The notes beneath the pieces were generated by a model. That model was not told the origin of the DNA. It ran no database searches and was given only the letters and a program-made list of their open reading frames with translations. A program made the translations under genes and the position numbers. Positions 1 through 14,131 of a stretch of 64,000 bases of DNA are shown piece by piece (position 1 is the stretch's first letter; every line of letters starts with the position of its first letter). Location: the NCBI RefSeq assembly GCF_048128805.1, contig NC_136002.1, positions 26,370,602 through 26,434,601 on the forward strand, read 5' to 3'. The DNA comes from Centroberyx gerrardi (taxonomy: Eukaryota; Chordata; Actinopteri; Beryciformes; Berycidae).

Positions 1-1950
1 TTATGCACAGGAATAAGAAAATTACACCACCGAACCACAAAATGGGCCCAGAAATGCAACGTACAGCACCAATAGCTAGGTTTGATTTTAAGTGTTAAAG
101 TGTTTTTGGGGGGATTTTCCCTTAAAGCTGCCAACATTCTTATGACGTTGTTAAGTATTAATATGACCTTTTTCACACAGAATTTAAGATTCAAAGAAAA
201 TATGTGATTTAATGAGGGGAAAAAAGGCAGAAAGAATCAAGTCCAAAATGAAATGTCAAAGGTTTCAAAGGAAATCTGACAGCTTATTATATCAAAGCTT
301 TGGCACCCCAAGGGTTGGCAGCTCCCATGTATTTGGCGTGAAGCTCACACTCTCTCTCCTCCAGAGGAAACCTCATACCAAAGAAGAATGGCGAATATAT
401 GGTTACTGGTCAATCTACAGCTTTGTTCTCTGCTCTGTGGAGACAGTTACAGTGAAAGGCTTGAGAGAAACTGAACACTCCTTCCTCAGCAGTCATCAGC
501 TAGCTACCGGCAACTGGCGCGTGAAGATTTCCCCCGGTGGTGTACATTCAGTTTGAAAAGACACATTTATACTACACATACACCACTTGAAACTTCAAAC
601 GGAGAGGCACTGGTCTTATACAATTGCTTTCAGTATAGGCACTCTGAAATAGGTTTTGCTGAGGAAACATGAGATAGAGGGGTAGCAGCTAGTCAATAAA
701 GCCCAAAGTAAAAACCTGTGTATGTTGATGAGAAAACCAGATACATAAAGAAGGAAGAGGTAACCTGGGTGTGGTTCACTTAAACTCCTTTGGGCAAGAG
801 CTTCTGATTTCCTTCATAGGGAAAAAAAAAACGTTTTGAAATGTAGTCAGAAACTCCCGTGAGTTTTGACAAACATTCTCCACTTTCTTGGAAGGCAACA
901 GAACAAAACAACAGCTCAAAGCAGACAGCTTGTACGGAGGTATCACAGGGATTTAGAGGTGTGTTGTAGCCGAGGCAAAGTATTCTAACAGGCGTCCTTT
1001 CCGCAGTCGATTGGTGGGCTCCCAGCAGGGTGGCGCTGAGTCAGGAAGACACCTGTCCTGAGCCCCAGTGAGCTGTAATCATGATCAAAGCTCAGATCTG
1101 TCGGCCCGGAGCCCTGTAGTGTCCTCGCTCAAAGCTTTGTTGTCTCCCCTTGGCAAGCCCTGCAGGCAATTACACAGGGGGAGAGCGGGAGTCGGCGGGG
1201 CAGGAGGGCGGGGCGTCCGACACGAGCGGGCAGCGGGCCCAGGGGGCCGCGACAGAGGCGTCCGCGCGACTTATTGATCTGTGAAAAGAGATCTACATCC
1301 TCCCCTGAGCAACAGACAAGACCGCCATTTGTCACTTGTGATGGTGAGCGACTTGCCGCTGCCTCGCTGTGTTCTTTCCCACCGGGGCTGCTGGCTGCAC
1401 CCCACACACCCACACCCCCATGTGCTTTATGCTGTTTTACCTACGGCTTTCCATCCTCATCTACGTTCTTCATACACAGCACTTTCTTGTGCTCCCTCTG
1501 ACTTCCAGCCATTGACCTTCCTCATGTGTCTTCTATCTCTAAAACCCCTCTGCCCTCAAAATGATTGATCCTACACAGTGTGTCTGGTAATTAAGAGAAA
1601 CCCCCCCTCGCGCCTTGACTAAACATGCGTATCCTCTAACATCCTCCACTATCTCAGCGCTTTGCGATAATTACCCCATTGTTAGACCTTGAGCTTGAGA
1701 TGTAACACCTATCCAAGGGCAATGTGTCGTGTGCAAAGCAGGACGGTGATTCATTGGCATGTATATGGCTAGCTATATATCTGCAAGCCAGAGGCGATAG
1801 GTGGGGGAGGTGAGGCGAACATGGTGAAAATGGGCTGCTGTCGCTTGAGTGGCCACTAATGTGGTCTTCCCAATGGCAATATAAAACAGTGGGAAAGTGG
1901 ATCTGTTGTCATGTTTTAATGGCCTTAAAGATATAAATGAGTCTAGAGCT

Positions 1951-1988
1951 ACACATAGGATTGAATGTATTAATGCAATCCTATGTGT
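1951..1988. repeat. 13-bp perfect inverted repeat with 12-nt spacer
   Basis: Arms ACACATAGGATTG (1951-1963) and CAATCCTATGTGT (1976-1988) are exact reverse complements. The hairpin lies about 40 bp before a Tc1-type MITE and could be a small palindromic insertion or a cruciform. Confidence 0.9.
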
Positions 1989-2030
1989 GTATTTATATAT
2001 ACAGTATATACCCTATATTGATGTACATTA

Positions 2031-2229
2031 GTCAAAAGTTTGGACACACCACATTTTTCTTTATTTTTACTATTTTCCACATTTTAGAATAATAGTAAAG
2101 AAATCAAAACTGTGAAATAAAACAAATGGAATTATGCAGTGACCAAAAAAGTGTTAAACAAATCAAAATGGCTTTAAGATAATGAAAAACATAGAACATT
2201 CAATCAGGTGTGTCTTTTGACTGGTAGTG
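2031..2229. mobile_element. Tc1/mariner-type MITE, internally deleted
   Basis: The left end reads GTCAAAAGTTTGGACACACC and the right end GGTGTGTCTTTTGACTGGTAGTG. These are inverted copies of a terminal repeat I know from fish Tc1-like elements. The 199-bp body matches a longer 370-bp copy at 38,898-39,267 and lacks that copy's central ~150 bp. It has no transposase frame and is non-autonomous. Confidence 0.8.
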
Positions 2230-3120
2230 TATATAAAGGAAATTTACATCTGAAAATCTTTGTTCACCACACTGGTGGCCAATCCACTTTTAGAGTAGAA
2301 AAATACTCCAGCCTCTCTCGCCACCATGCCATTGCTTTCTGCCGTGGCATGTCAACTGTGATCCAGACCTAATCTACCAGGCCGATAGTGAGGTCCCTGC
2401 AGGGAGCCTGGGGGCCCGAGGCCGAGCTCCGCTGCCTCATCTGTCTTCAAGACAGGCTGCAGGCAGCGGCCAGCCCCGCGCCTCTCCCATCATCCTTGCA
2501 TATGCAGAGCTGTGGAGGGACGCTGAACTCTTAAGCCTTCATCTGGTCACCAGGTGGGTACTGGAGCGGTGACCTGTCTCTTCCCCACGGTCTGCTGTGT
2601 GTGAGTGTGCAAATGAAAAACAGGGAAGAGGGCCCTTTTTCCCCCCGCGGGGATCTTCCAATCTCCTCAGAGGCAACAAGCATGCGTGACTGTGCTTGCA
2701 CAGCGAGGTGACGATGAGCAAATAGCACGGGAAGTTAGTCAGCTCTGCTCTCGTCAAGCTTTCTATTTCCACTTCAGCTTCCATTTTGTTTATGAAGTCT
2801 GCACACCCTCATGTCGCTGTAATTGCTAGTTGAAGCATCAGTTAAAGATACCGACCCAGGATATTACTATTTTCTGCCCCTGCCTCATCTCACTTTTTCA
2901 AATTTCAGTCACAGCCTTGTCTCGTTGCCAGGTTAGTGCAAACAGCCAGTCTTGCAATTATGTAAACAAGTGCACATGGTGTGGAAGCAGCCAAAGATGC
3001 TCTCCATCACTGTGTTTGTTCTCCATTACTATAGGATCTTAGGATGACAAAGAACTGTTTGCGAGCCATTTATGTGTTTGCTTGTGTTTTCTGTAGCACC
3101 ATCCATCCATCATAGGACCT

Positions 3121-3162
3121 TGATTTAGAGGCTTTACAGTCTGATTTAGAGGCTTTACAGTC
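3121..3162. repeat. 21-bp tandem duplication
   Basis: Two perfect back-to-back copies of a 21-bp unit beginning TGATTTAGAGGC. Confidence 0.95.
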
Positions 3163-5131
3163 TGGTTTACCAGCACGAGTGATCCTGAATAGACTCCATG
3201 ACAGTGTGATAAAGCTTACTTACAGAAGTCACTATTTGAAATCGTATCGATGCAGTCTGGCAACTTTTGAATCAATCAATTCAAATTTTTAAATTGAAAC
3301 TGCATTTTTGGTTATTTTATTCTAGACTGGAAACTTTACCACAAAGCTTTTTTTTGCAATTTTGAGTTTTGAAGAAAACTCAAAGTGGAAATGATTGAAC
3401 TGAAAATGAACCGAGCACATCTGGGCTGCTGTTTTGCACATACCATATACATTAAAGCCCCACCACACTGCAGCACACAGACGGAGAACCTTATGGTGAG
3501 CTGTTTGCTCTGGCAAGTACACTCAGAAAGTCTTGCATTTGTGGCAAAGTGGATGCCAGGTTGCCCCGACATAACCACTGGAGGCCGGGCCCCTTGTTTG
3601 TTCCTCTTGAGAGGAAGTCAAATACAGCTTCAGCAAACTTAACACTGCAGTTAAGGAAACAAAGGGCTCGCTTCAACTGATTTTTCATTTGATTGGAAAG
3701 GGGGTGTTTCTCAATTTTGACTTTTTTTCAGCAGAAAACTAACCCATGAAATGAGGCATTTGAAATAGCGGCTCATCTTTAACTGTCCCTTTCCTCATCT
3801 CTCCACACTTATCTCCGCCCCAGCACACTGAGTAAAGAATACATTAAGAGGGTAATGAAATCAGGGCATTTAAAGAGAGATTTGAATTGAGTGTCAGTCA
3901 TGGGTAGACGACCACATTTCCAGTTGTCCATTGCAGCGACTCTCCTCCCCATTAAATGGCATCCTGATCTACTTTTAAGTATAATTATGTAGAAAATGGG
4001 CTTACGTCTGTGCTGGTGAAAAGTGCAGGAATGCACAGAGAATTTTTTTTGCTGTTCTTTTTTTCTGTTGTTTTCCTCTGTGTCTGTATGTTGGTATGCG
4101 GATGTTTCATTCGATCAGAAGATTACATTTTCTGCTAATGGTCCTTTGGCATACGTTTTCTCTGCAGTGAGTTTGCATGTATTGTCAGATTTCCAGTAGC
4201 TCCAGTTGTTTGCACAAACGTCCCAGAACCCTGCGCACCATTATATTCAAAGTATACTGGTAAATGGAGGTTCAGATTAACATTACGGTCAGGGGGTAAA
4301 AGCTTGTTTTGATCAACCTCTTCCTCGCCTCTGCCCCAACCCTCGTCTCTGTTACCTCCACTCCTCTCGCCTTCCTCTGCTGCCTAACAGGGGAGCAGAG
4401 GCTGGGGGAGGGTTGCGGAAGGAAAGGGACTCTGGAGGCCTCCCGTGGAATTTTTGCATACCGACCAGAAAAAGTGGGAGGGTTTTTTACACCTCCACAG
4501 GCTCCAGTCCCCAACCATCCCCCCTCCCCCCTCCCCCCTTCCCTCCCAGCCAGCATCATAAACTCTGCAGGAGCAGCTGGTGTCAGGGAGAGAGACGGAG
4601 AGGCTGAGCGACGCCCTGCTATCTTACTTACCATCTTCTTTAAATAAAGGCCTGCGAGCGTAGAGAGGGAGAGATCACACAGAGGAGCGAGGGATGTGGC
4701 ACCCATCCCTACAGCGAATCACCAGATGGAGCAGATCTAAATCAAGTTCCCCCCTTGCTATAAATACAATGGAAAAGAGGCAGACACAGGGAATAAAAAG
4801 CGATGGCATATGCTGTGGTCAACCTCTGTGGCAGAACGGAGTGCTATTCCTCCATGCTTAGCATTTCTGCTCTGAATTCATCCATGAAGGCGCTCAGTTT
4901 AGCATGCACCACAGCAATGGAAGCCTGGCAGCAGAACATGCCAATCAGACTATTGACCTCATTTCCATGTTTTCTGTGGGGAAGAAAAACAAGTAGTACC
5001 CAATGCAAATTAATTACTGTGATAAAACGCAGCATTCATTTTTATGGTCCAACAGCTGTTATTTTGCCATTGAATATCTTGAGAGATTTGGTCCCTTATA
5101 GCTGTAATTAAATTGTGGTCGGTAGTCTTCC

Positions 5132-5152
5132 TTTTTTTTTTTTTTTTTTTTT
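5132..5152. repeat. poly-T tract (T21)
   Basis: Uninterrupted run of 21 T inside the lhfpl6 intron. No adjoining retroelement body was recognised. Confidence 0.95.
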
Positions 5153-7496
5153 CACTCAACCGCCTCGCTTATTGGGCAAAAAAAGTCGTCGTATCAGAGA
5201 TCCCTCCCACGTGAGTAGAGGGGGGTTTCCTTTGTTGGCCCATAAGGATCAATTAAGCCATCAGGAGAGGGAGGCAGTAATAAGACATGTAATGGAGGGT
5301 CTCCGCTCCATGGGGAACACTGTTAAATTCATCACCGCCCTGTTTTCACACATTTATCACTTGCACATTAGGACTTGTAATCAGTCACAGATGTCAGGGG
5401 TGGTGGTGTCTCTCTGTCACTCCCCGCTTTGAGGCTAACATCAGTATCACACTTGCTCCATAATGTGAATTATGTTGCTACGAATTATGTGCACAGTTCT
5501 ACGCAAGGATGCCACATAATGAGATGAAGCTCTTTAGGCGTGGTTATCAGTTATAATATTACAACATACATTTTCGCTGCATCTTTGATTCACTGATGAA
5601 AGGTTTTACAAAAGCATCACTGAGCTTGTTAAAAATGTGGCAAAACACCTTTTTTATTGAATGTGTTGATAACGTATGCAACACCTTCCTCATAGCGCAG
5701 TGCCTCTGCAATGGAAGGCTACACAGGTAACACATTCCCCTTTGAAACAACTTCTACTGGAGAGGAACACACTTGACACATGAAGTGTGATCCCGGGGTA
5801 CGAATGCGGCCTGGACTTGTTTCATCTTCACACACTGCAACACATCCCCATCCTCAGACTCCACACACAGCTTTGTCGGAGCTGGGGGTGAATGTTATTT
5901 GCAGCCTTCTCTCTAGAGTCGGTTTCACACTTCTTTCCACAGGTTGGTTTCATTTTAACGCTGCCAGCGCCAGGAGAAAAATCTGTCACAAGCTATTTGT
6001 CAGTGTAAACAAAGGGGCAAAAACGTTCAGTGAGGTGCTTGATGTTTGTATTTCTCCCAACCAATCACAATTATACAGTCCAGCGCCCAAGCTGAGGGGT
6101 TGATGGACTTGGGCGAGCTCTCGTGCTGTGCTGCCAAGGTGCAGTGCGGCAAAAAGTTTCGGTCAAGCAGTCATCTTCAGTATAGACTGAAGACCGAAAA
6201 GCTGGTGCACTGTACCTTGCAATCTTTGTGTTTCGGAATGAAATAGACTTAAATCTCACATAAGAAACTTCTCATTCTTAGTTAGTAGATTTTCTACAAC
6301 TTGCTATACTTGTATCATTTGAGAACTATGCATCTAAAATGACTGAGCCTAGACATCAAATCAATGAGTTTAATTTCAAGGGAGGTTCTTGCCGCCAGAT
6401 CCGTTAGGAAGTAGAGGGCGCTGCAGTTAAGTGAAACCTTCCCGCGGTTAAAAAAGCTAGGCAATCCATATTCTCTATCTGCAAGGGGGTTGAAATATCA
6501 TCCATTATCCAGTGTGTTTATATAAACTCTCTTTTGTTCTACTAACTGCATTACTGCTCAGATTGTAGTGTTATGTGTTGGTATGTATCTTATAATACGG
6601 CCCCTCTGGAAGCGGTTTACTCTCGGTGAAACCCTCAAATAAAACGTGGAGAAGGGAGACGCTGAGAGAGACGCTGTGAGAGCCTCGTGGAGCGCTGCCT
6701 GCCTAGTTGGCCTTACCATATGGTGTTGGTGGAGGAGCCAGCGCCCGGGGAGGCTGCAGCCTTATGGTGGCAGGAAATACACAGACACAGCACTACGGCA
6801 AAACAAGGCAGAGGAATGCAAGTCTCTGCGCTGCAACACAGAAACAGCGGACTAGCATGAGGAGGAGAAATGAGCCTCATTCCTCCTGTATATGTGACAG
6901 AGATAAACGATGAGAGGAAAAGAATGGAAGGGGTCAAAAACGACCTTCAGACCAAATTACAGGGAGCGCAGCATTTCACTCGCTCTCTGCACAGCCGTAA
7001 AGACTAATGTCTTTTAATACATCTCTCCCCATCTGTGTCGTTTTTTTCTTCTGCCTTACCCCCCCCCCCTCCTGATCAAACATCTTAATAAAAAGCTCTG
7101 ATAATATCTGTTTTCCTCTACGGCGACACAAGCATCTTATTGAATTCTGCTGTTGCCAGCATCTCTTAAATGACACAGAAGTCAGGTCCGCCGCGGTTTG
7201 ACATTTCAAGGCGTTTCTGCTCTGCTCTCTATTACACACTTGAAAAGAATGATTGTGAGACATTCAGAGGATTGATGAGGGAGTAAAAGCCTGAACAGAG
7301 AGCGACCCGAGGAATCCATTATCAGTGAATGGGTTTGTGAGAAAGTGGGGTGGCTGTCCTGTGTTTTGTGTGACCTTTTCGGAACGACTCGGAGGATCTC
7401 AGTGCCATCTGTGCCCTCCGGGTATCACTAATCCCATTGCTGCTATACTCAGCAGTAATTGGTGCCTAAACCTTTGCAACATGCCCCTTATCCTAG

Positions 7497-7497
<1 letters not shown>

Positions 7498-7546
<49 letters not shown>
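7498..7546. repeat. (CA)n microsatellite
   Basis: About 24 perfect CA units. Confidence 0.98.
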
Positions 7547-7548
<2 letters not shown>

Positions 7549-8386
7549 CTCCCATTGTTGCCGTTTCCACCGAAATATCTTTCATGATCCACTTTCTTCC
7601 TTTTTTCTGTTTTTTTTTTTCCTTCTGTTTCCTCTCACATTAGTGTCATTGTGTTCTTAGTTTGATTAATAGTTAATGCTTTGCCGCTGGTTTTCTGTGG
7701 ACATTTTGTCAAAACAAAGCAGTTTTTCACAGGGGGATTGGAAGGAATATTATATATCACTTTGTTATTCAGTAATCGCTTGTCCTTTTTCACTCTTTGC
7801 TTACTGCCCAAACGCATACACAAACAAACAAACACACACACACGTTCATTTATCATAGAAGCATGATTTAGAAATTTTTAAAAAACAACAAAAAAAGGGT
7901 TTTAGTCCTTTTGACCTCAACTCGAATGCTCTGCAGATATATGTGATATAGTTACTGTTATTTCTGTATCAATTTCTCTCCATCTCAAAAAGCATTCTAG
8001 CCAAAGCGAAACCTCTTTAATCTTTTGTATTTTCCCCTCAGCCCCCTCGGCTGAACTTTGAAGTACTAAACGAAAGTGCACGTTTTACCGAGAGCTGTCT
8101 GGGTGTGTTTATTTACTCGCCGGCGCTGTCACGTTCGTGCTCGTGTTGCCTGCCATGCCTGGCACTCCAAGAGGAAGCATCTTTTGAGACAGAAGAAGAC
8201 TCTGGTCCCTACTGAGAGAAAGCCTATTTTAGCTTTGGCTGCATGACAAAAACCGAACATGGTGCAGAGAAAAAAAAAAAAAGGAATTCCAAGCTTTCAT
8301 TTGGGGGGGGGGGAGGAACCACAAATAACCAAGGACGTATGAATTCATTCTCAGATGTGAATTGATACTTCCCTCCCGCCCCGCCC

Positions 8387-8388
<2 letters not shown>

Positions 8389-8423
<35 letters not shown>

Positions 8424-8437
8424 AACACACACACACA
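8389..8437. repeat. interrupted (CA)n microsatellite
   Basis: CA repeat interrupted by CAAACAAA near its middle. Confidence 0.97.
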
Positions 8438-9476
8438 GCACCACCAAAGTCAGCATTATTCTTGACCTTGGTGATCTATCCTTGCTATTCTCTATCCCTG
8501 GCAACTTAATTTCCACTCTTGTCTCGGCAGTCCACAGTCTGCACAGTGTGTCAAAAAAGGTTTAGCAGTTTGTTTTGTTTGACAATTGCTTCAACAGCTT
8601 AGTTTCCAGTCAAGTGTATTGCTATTGTATGTCTTCTGCTCTTTTTTTTTCACGGCTGTTCACCTCGTTTTCCTCCACTCTGCATCCCCCTGTGTAGAAA
8701 TCCAGCTCTCATGCCCTGACTCTATTTTCCTCCTCTTGGTGAGTGAGACACAGTGGATGATCAAAGCCTTTCCTCTCTCATTGTGGCGGAGGAAAACAGT
8801 AAGAAGCTTCAGGATATGGCATAGATTTCTCTTGGGGGATGTGCGCTATGGACTGCCAGAACAGCTCTTCATATTATTCTCTCTTTTTTTATTATTGGTA
8901 ATTAGTTTTACTGGGAACACCTTAAAATTGATGTGGGCTAAAGATCTTTCCTCAGCCATCTAGAGGCCACTTGAAGCGAAACAGCAAAACATAAATTGCG
9001 ATATTAAGCCCAGGGGAGGTGGTTTTGTTGCTGATTTAATTGTTTAATATTATCTCATAATTTGGAATCATTTTCTGAGGTAGGAGGCGATGGAGAAGAG
9101 ATTGTATTTGTTGCAGCAAGTCAAAGTGATAGCAGTGGGATGGAAGGAATAAACAAGATTGGCAGCCTAGCAATCAGAAGAGAGCTAAGCCAAACTCTAT
9201 TGGATTCGTGCGCTGTAGCCGTATGTAATATTTTCCCCCCTTTCCCTGTGATTTATTATGGTGAAGCTTTCATGCAGGACAGGTTTTTGGTGGTTTTTAT
9301 TAAACTGGCTGAAGTGTGTAAGTGCTTCCCAGAGGAATGATTCATCACTGGTGTGCCGGGACGCGCCAAAAGCTCACCTCCTAACTTATGAACCATTAGA
9401 GCAGCCGGAAGAGATTTCTACTCGGTGTCCCCCTGGTTTCTGCTGTTCATTCATCTCAACATTGATTTTAATGGTA

Positions 9477-9529
9477 GGGGGGGGGGGGGGGGGGACAGAA
9501 GAGAGAGGAGGGGGGGAGGGGGGGGGGGG
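9477..9529 (+). repeat. poly-G tracts with G-quadruplex potential
   Basis: A run of 18 G (9477-9494) is followed after a short purine linker by 7 G and then 12 G separated by one A. The + strand could fold into G-quadruplexes and the complement into an i-motif. Long homopolymers of this kind also cause sequencing errors, so the exact length is uncertain. Confidence 0.9.
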
Positions 9530-10648
9530 TGCTACAACCTTTGAGGGATGGATGGTCTGCGGGCAAGAAACTCTGATCTCATTTATATTTTTTATGGCTT
9601 ACAAGGAGAAACACTATATTATAGCGCAACACAACAACGCTCCCTCCTGAGTGATGAATTGTGATGTGATTGCCCTTGGGGACACTCAAGCCAAAAAGTC
9701 AGACTCCGATTTTTCTTATTCTCACAGCCGCGGACAGAGTGGGTCTTTGCATGCTGACAACACAGCGTGTGCAAATGAAGAGCGTATACAAGACCGAAAC
9801 ACCCACCCCCACCCCCCCACCCCCCAGCCGCTCTTTTGCTCTGATCATCAGATCGCGGGGATAGAGTGAGGGCACAGTCACCTTCAGGTTTGGGGGGGGA
9901 TGGGTGCGTCTTTCCATCGGGACCCAGCGGGCTGAACTCAACCTCTCCTCAATCACAAGTTCCCATGTTCCCAGACACCAGCAATTGTGTCCTAATGGAT
10001 TCACTGAATACTAATCAGGCAGCCTAAGTCCAGGGGGTGGGGCAGGGCTTGACAGAGACAAGGCCCTGTATAAATATGCAGGGTCGTTTTTTTTCTTTTT
10101 TCTTTTCTCATCACATTCCTTCTGATGCGGAAAACCGGCGAGAATGAAATTGGGGTTATTGCCTTTGAGATATCTCTTTTCGTCTGCTCTATTTTGTCGC
10201 TCCTGTTTCATCCGTCCGTTAATATGCTTGTTTGCCTTATTACGGAGTTGTGACAATTCTGTTTTGATTCAGCTTTTGTCCTGGGGATACGCAGTGAGTG
10301 CTTTGTCCTCGCTGACTCTCAAATCTCTCAAATTCAGTATGCGTATATATATATCTCCGCCGAGGCCCTGTTTATATAAATCTTTCGCTGGCCAGAGGTT
10401 ATCTCCTCTAACATTAATCAAGACTCAACAGACTCTTAATCTTTTATCAGAGTCCTGTTAGCCCCATGGACAAACTCTTTATGACTCAATCAATCAGACT
10501 GACTGGCCCTGAAATGTCCAGTGATAGTTTCTCAACAGCTCCTGGCGGACTATTCAGTCACGAGGAGACTACCATAACAGCGCCATAATAATCAACATTA
10601 AAGGGGGAAAAAATCCATCCGGCAACAAGAGTTCACGCATGTAGCAAC

Positions 10649-11218
10649 CAGTGGTGGAAACAGTACTAGAAGGTCCTACTCAAGTAGAAGTGCTGTTACT
10701 TTGCTGATATTTTATTGAAGTAGAAGTAAAAGTACAGGTGTAAAAATCTACTTCAGTAAAAGTAAAAAGTATCTCATTTAAAATGTACTCAAGAGTAAAA
10801 GTTACTGAGTTACTTTTACAAAAGAGAATGTTGTTAGATGTGGTCTTTTCCATGCAATTCTAAAAGGATGAGAGGACAGAGTTCAAACTCGATTCTTTTA
10901 ATTGGAAAATTTGGAAATGACAAAATAAAGTGCACAAACAAAGTGAAGCCAGATTACTCTTCTCTTCTGTTCTGTTCTGACTGATCGTTCACTGTGAATG
11001 GCTCCACAATTTGTCAATTTAGGACTGTCCAGTTTCTGATGCTGATGGAAAGCCACACAATCTGTTCTCTGTAATGGATGTGATTTAAAATGTAGCGAAG
11101 TACAATACTTCAGTAAAAACATGCTTAAGTAAAATTACTGAAAAAAGTACAAGAACAACAAACAAAGCCACTCAATTACAGTAACATGAGTAAATGTAAT
11201 TAGTTGCTTCCACTCTTG
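10649..11218. mobile_element. hAT-type non-autonomous DNA transposon (570 bp)
   Basis: The left end CAGTGGTGGAAAC and the right end TTCCACTCTTG are imperfect inverted repeats (8 of 11 positions). An 8-bp direct repeat flanks it, GTAGCAAC at 10,641-10,648 and GTAGCAGC at 11,219-11,226 (7 of 8), as expected for hAT superfamily insertion. The body is rich in AAGTA/TACTT-type motifs, a pattern I know from abundant fish hAT MITEs. There is no transposase ORF. Confidence 0.82.
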
Positions 11219-11866
11219 GTAGCAGCCTATGATCTTGGCCAATTTAGTCTTAATTTGTGAACACGAACAAGTTCCTCTGAAAGCCAGAGGGAACGGAGCC
11301 AAGATGCTCGTGTTGATTCAGTCAAAAGACAGATTGTGGACGTGAATGGGAGACCGACTTTGCGAACCCACTGACATTACCCCGGGGGACTTCACAGGGG
11401 TGTGGGAACATTTTCTGGATCATAACTGCTTGGGAACATTTTCCGGTTCATAACTGTGAGCGCTGTAATGAAACAAAGTTCATTTCGATGTAAAAACTCT
11501 TAACATCCTACAAAGTCGGTCTCTTAATTCACCGTCAGTGGAGCAGACCCAAGTTTTGTCTCTCATTTTTGGCTTTTGAAGGGAGTTGTTCATGTTCATG
11601 AATACTGATGGAACTGTCTAAAGCCCTATTTGCACAGAGCTAATATAACCTGGGGATGTGAAGCGATTTGTATAATTGCGGAGATTGGTGATTTTAATCC
11701 AGCGTGAATCTGCCATGTCTGTAATTTGTTAAGTAAAATTCCAGCGCATATTACCTGCCGCGTTTAAGGTGAAGACAGAAGTCCAGGGATAATACTAATT
11801 CAGTGCAAATCGAACTCTCAGTGATTCTCATCCGTAATTTCTTTTTGCTGTGCAATGTCTTTTTCT

Positions 11867-11882
11867 TCTTCTTCTTCTTCTT
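11867..11882. repeat. (TTC)n short tandem repeat
   Basis: About five TTC/CTT units followed by GCAG. This resembles a splice acceptor, but no exon follows. Confidence 0.85.
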
Positions 11883-13862
11883 GCAGACGCACAGTTTCTC
11901 TCTTCCTCTGTTCGTCGTGTCATGAAAAATGGAGAGGAAGGTTTTGAATGCATTTTCAGCACAAACCTCAAAGTTTTGCTCAAACAGAAAGTGACAAATT
12001 TGATAAAATGTTGAACTTATAACATTGTATCCAGCATACCGAATTTCTCTATCCCGTGCAAATGTGTTTCACGAAACACAAGAGATTAGAGGATAATTCA
12101 TTAATTGCATGAGTTCCCAACATAAAGCCGGTCCTGTGTGAATAGGACTCGAGCCAAGAGGAGTAAAGTATATATTTTTTTGTTTTACATTGGATTTTCA
12201 CTCAGGAAACCACTGGATCAGTGTTTGGACAATCTTATTGCATCTGTTTTTTTTTCCATTCACTATTTCTGCGAAGCTTCTCAGTGAGGCATTTTTGCGA
12301 GGAACCGGGGAATTATTGATCTTTGTTCGCCCCCCCCCTAGCTCCCCGGCTATAATCTGTGGATTCATGCATTCCACCGGCTCTTACGACACGAATGCCT
12401 GCAGCAGCTTGATTGAAGCCATGTGTTTTCTGTGAGGGATTTTATGTTATAGAGGTGTTAAGTCTGTATTGTCTACAGTGTAGTGAAAAAAAGGAAAGAA
12501 AAGAAAGAAACACTGGCAAGATCTCCTTCCTGTTTTAAAAGTTCTCATGTTCTCTCCTCATGTATTGAGTTATTGGAAACACATTATACTGTATGACTGC
12601 TCCATTGTTCGCTCTCTGTGTTACATCACTTTTTTCACCACTTCCATAAATGGGCACAGGAATAAATAAAGGAAAAGTCATGTATTTATTTCAGGTAATT
12701 ACGGGTGTTCTCCATATTCTATGTAATTACCCATATAAACAGTTCCATTGTTACTTGGAAACATAACAGACCTCCAGGTAGTAGCTCGACCCATGGGTTT
12801 TATCTGTCATGCTACATACTCATCCATCCTGTTTTTTTTGTGGGTTTTTTTTTACCTTAAATGTTTCTTGTCTTAGTTTGCTCCGGGGCACAACTGCCAA
12901 AACGTGAACTGTTTATCAAGATGAAGGTATAATGAATATGCCTGTCAAAACAAGAGCTAAGCCATCACATGTAGCCCACGCTCTGACCAAGAGGCAAACA
13001 TAAACGGTCGGTTTGGGAGAAGCCCTCGGGCGTCCCGCAGCTTTCATCATGCTTTACCGCAGCGGACATTTTTATAACACTGAGCTGAAAATAAACAAGT
13101 GTTGCTGTCATGTCTCTTTTCCACGCAATTGGCATAATGAAACTCTGCTGTTCACTCCAGATCTTGTTTTATTATCAAAGGACTCCCTAACTGCGTACAC
13201 ACATAAGCCCCCCACCCCCCACCCCCCCTCCATCCCCCTCCATCCAGCATTAAGAAGACAAGCCTTCACCAGGAGACAACAGTTTCATCACTAATCTTTG
13301 TCTCTATAATAGCATCTACTTGAATTTCGCCTCAGCGCTGTCACGTACTTACTGTCTTTCAGAGATGGCATGACAAAGAAAAAGAAAACGAATGCTTAAT
13401 CTTCATGTGAAATGGAATCGGCGGCCTTCTCTTGGTATCTGTTTGGTTTCAATCTTGTGGAATCATCAGGGCAGAAATAGCTTTCCATCCCTGAGAGGAC
13501 AGGATAAATCAGATATTATATGATTATGTACCGCAGTACGAATTCATGCAAAAATGTCAAGAGCGCGCGCACACACAGTCCCCGCCGAACCCGATCTGTG
13601 CCTCTCCAGTGCCGCTCTATTATATCGCTTACAGATTACTTGGCATGTTACATAATGTGTTCTCATTTCGGTATTCTCTTCTTCCTCAAGGGCTCTCAGA
13701 TATCACTGATGATAACAACGGCTGATGAAAGACGAGACCCACTTCCGTGCTTCACATAACCTGCATTTTGCACCGCTGCATACGCTAATGCTATATGACT
13801 AACATGCTAACATGACCTAAGCCTAACTTTTAGCACTTGAACCACCAACAAGGCTTTAACCG

Positions 13863-13864
13863 TC

Positions 13865-13919
<55 letters not shown>

Positions 13920-13986
13920 CTGTCTATCTGTTTCTCTGTCTATCCATCTCTGTCTATCTATCTATCTCTGTCTGTCTATCTGTCTG

Positions 13987-14025
<39 letters not shown>

Positions 14026-14092
14026 CTGTCTATCTGTTTCTCTGTCTATCCATCTCTGTCTATCTATCTATCTCTGTCTGTCTATCTGTCTG

Positions 14093-14131
<39 letters not shown>

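Noticed and set aside
8586..8963. 125-codon hydrophobic frame, + strand
   Set aside because: The hydrophobicity comes from T-rich intron sequence; no membrane-protein family is recognisable.
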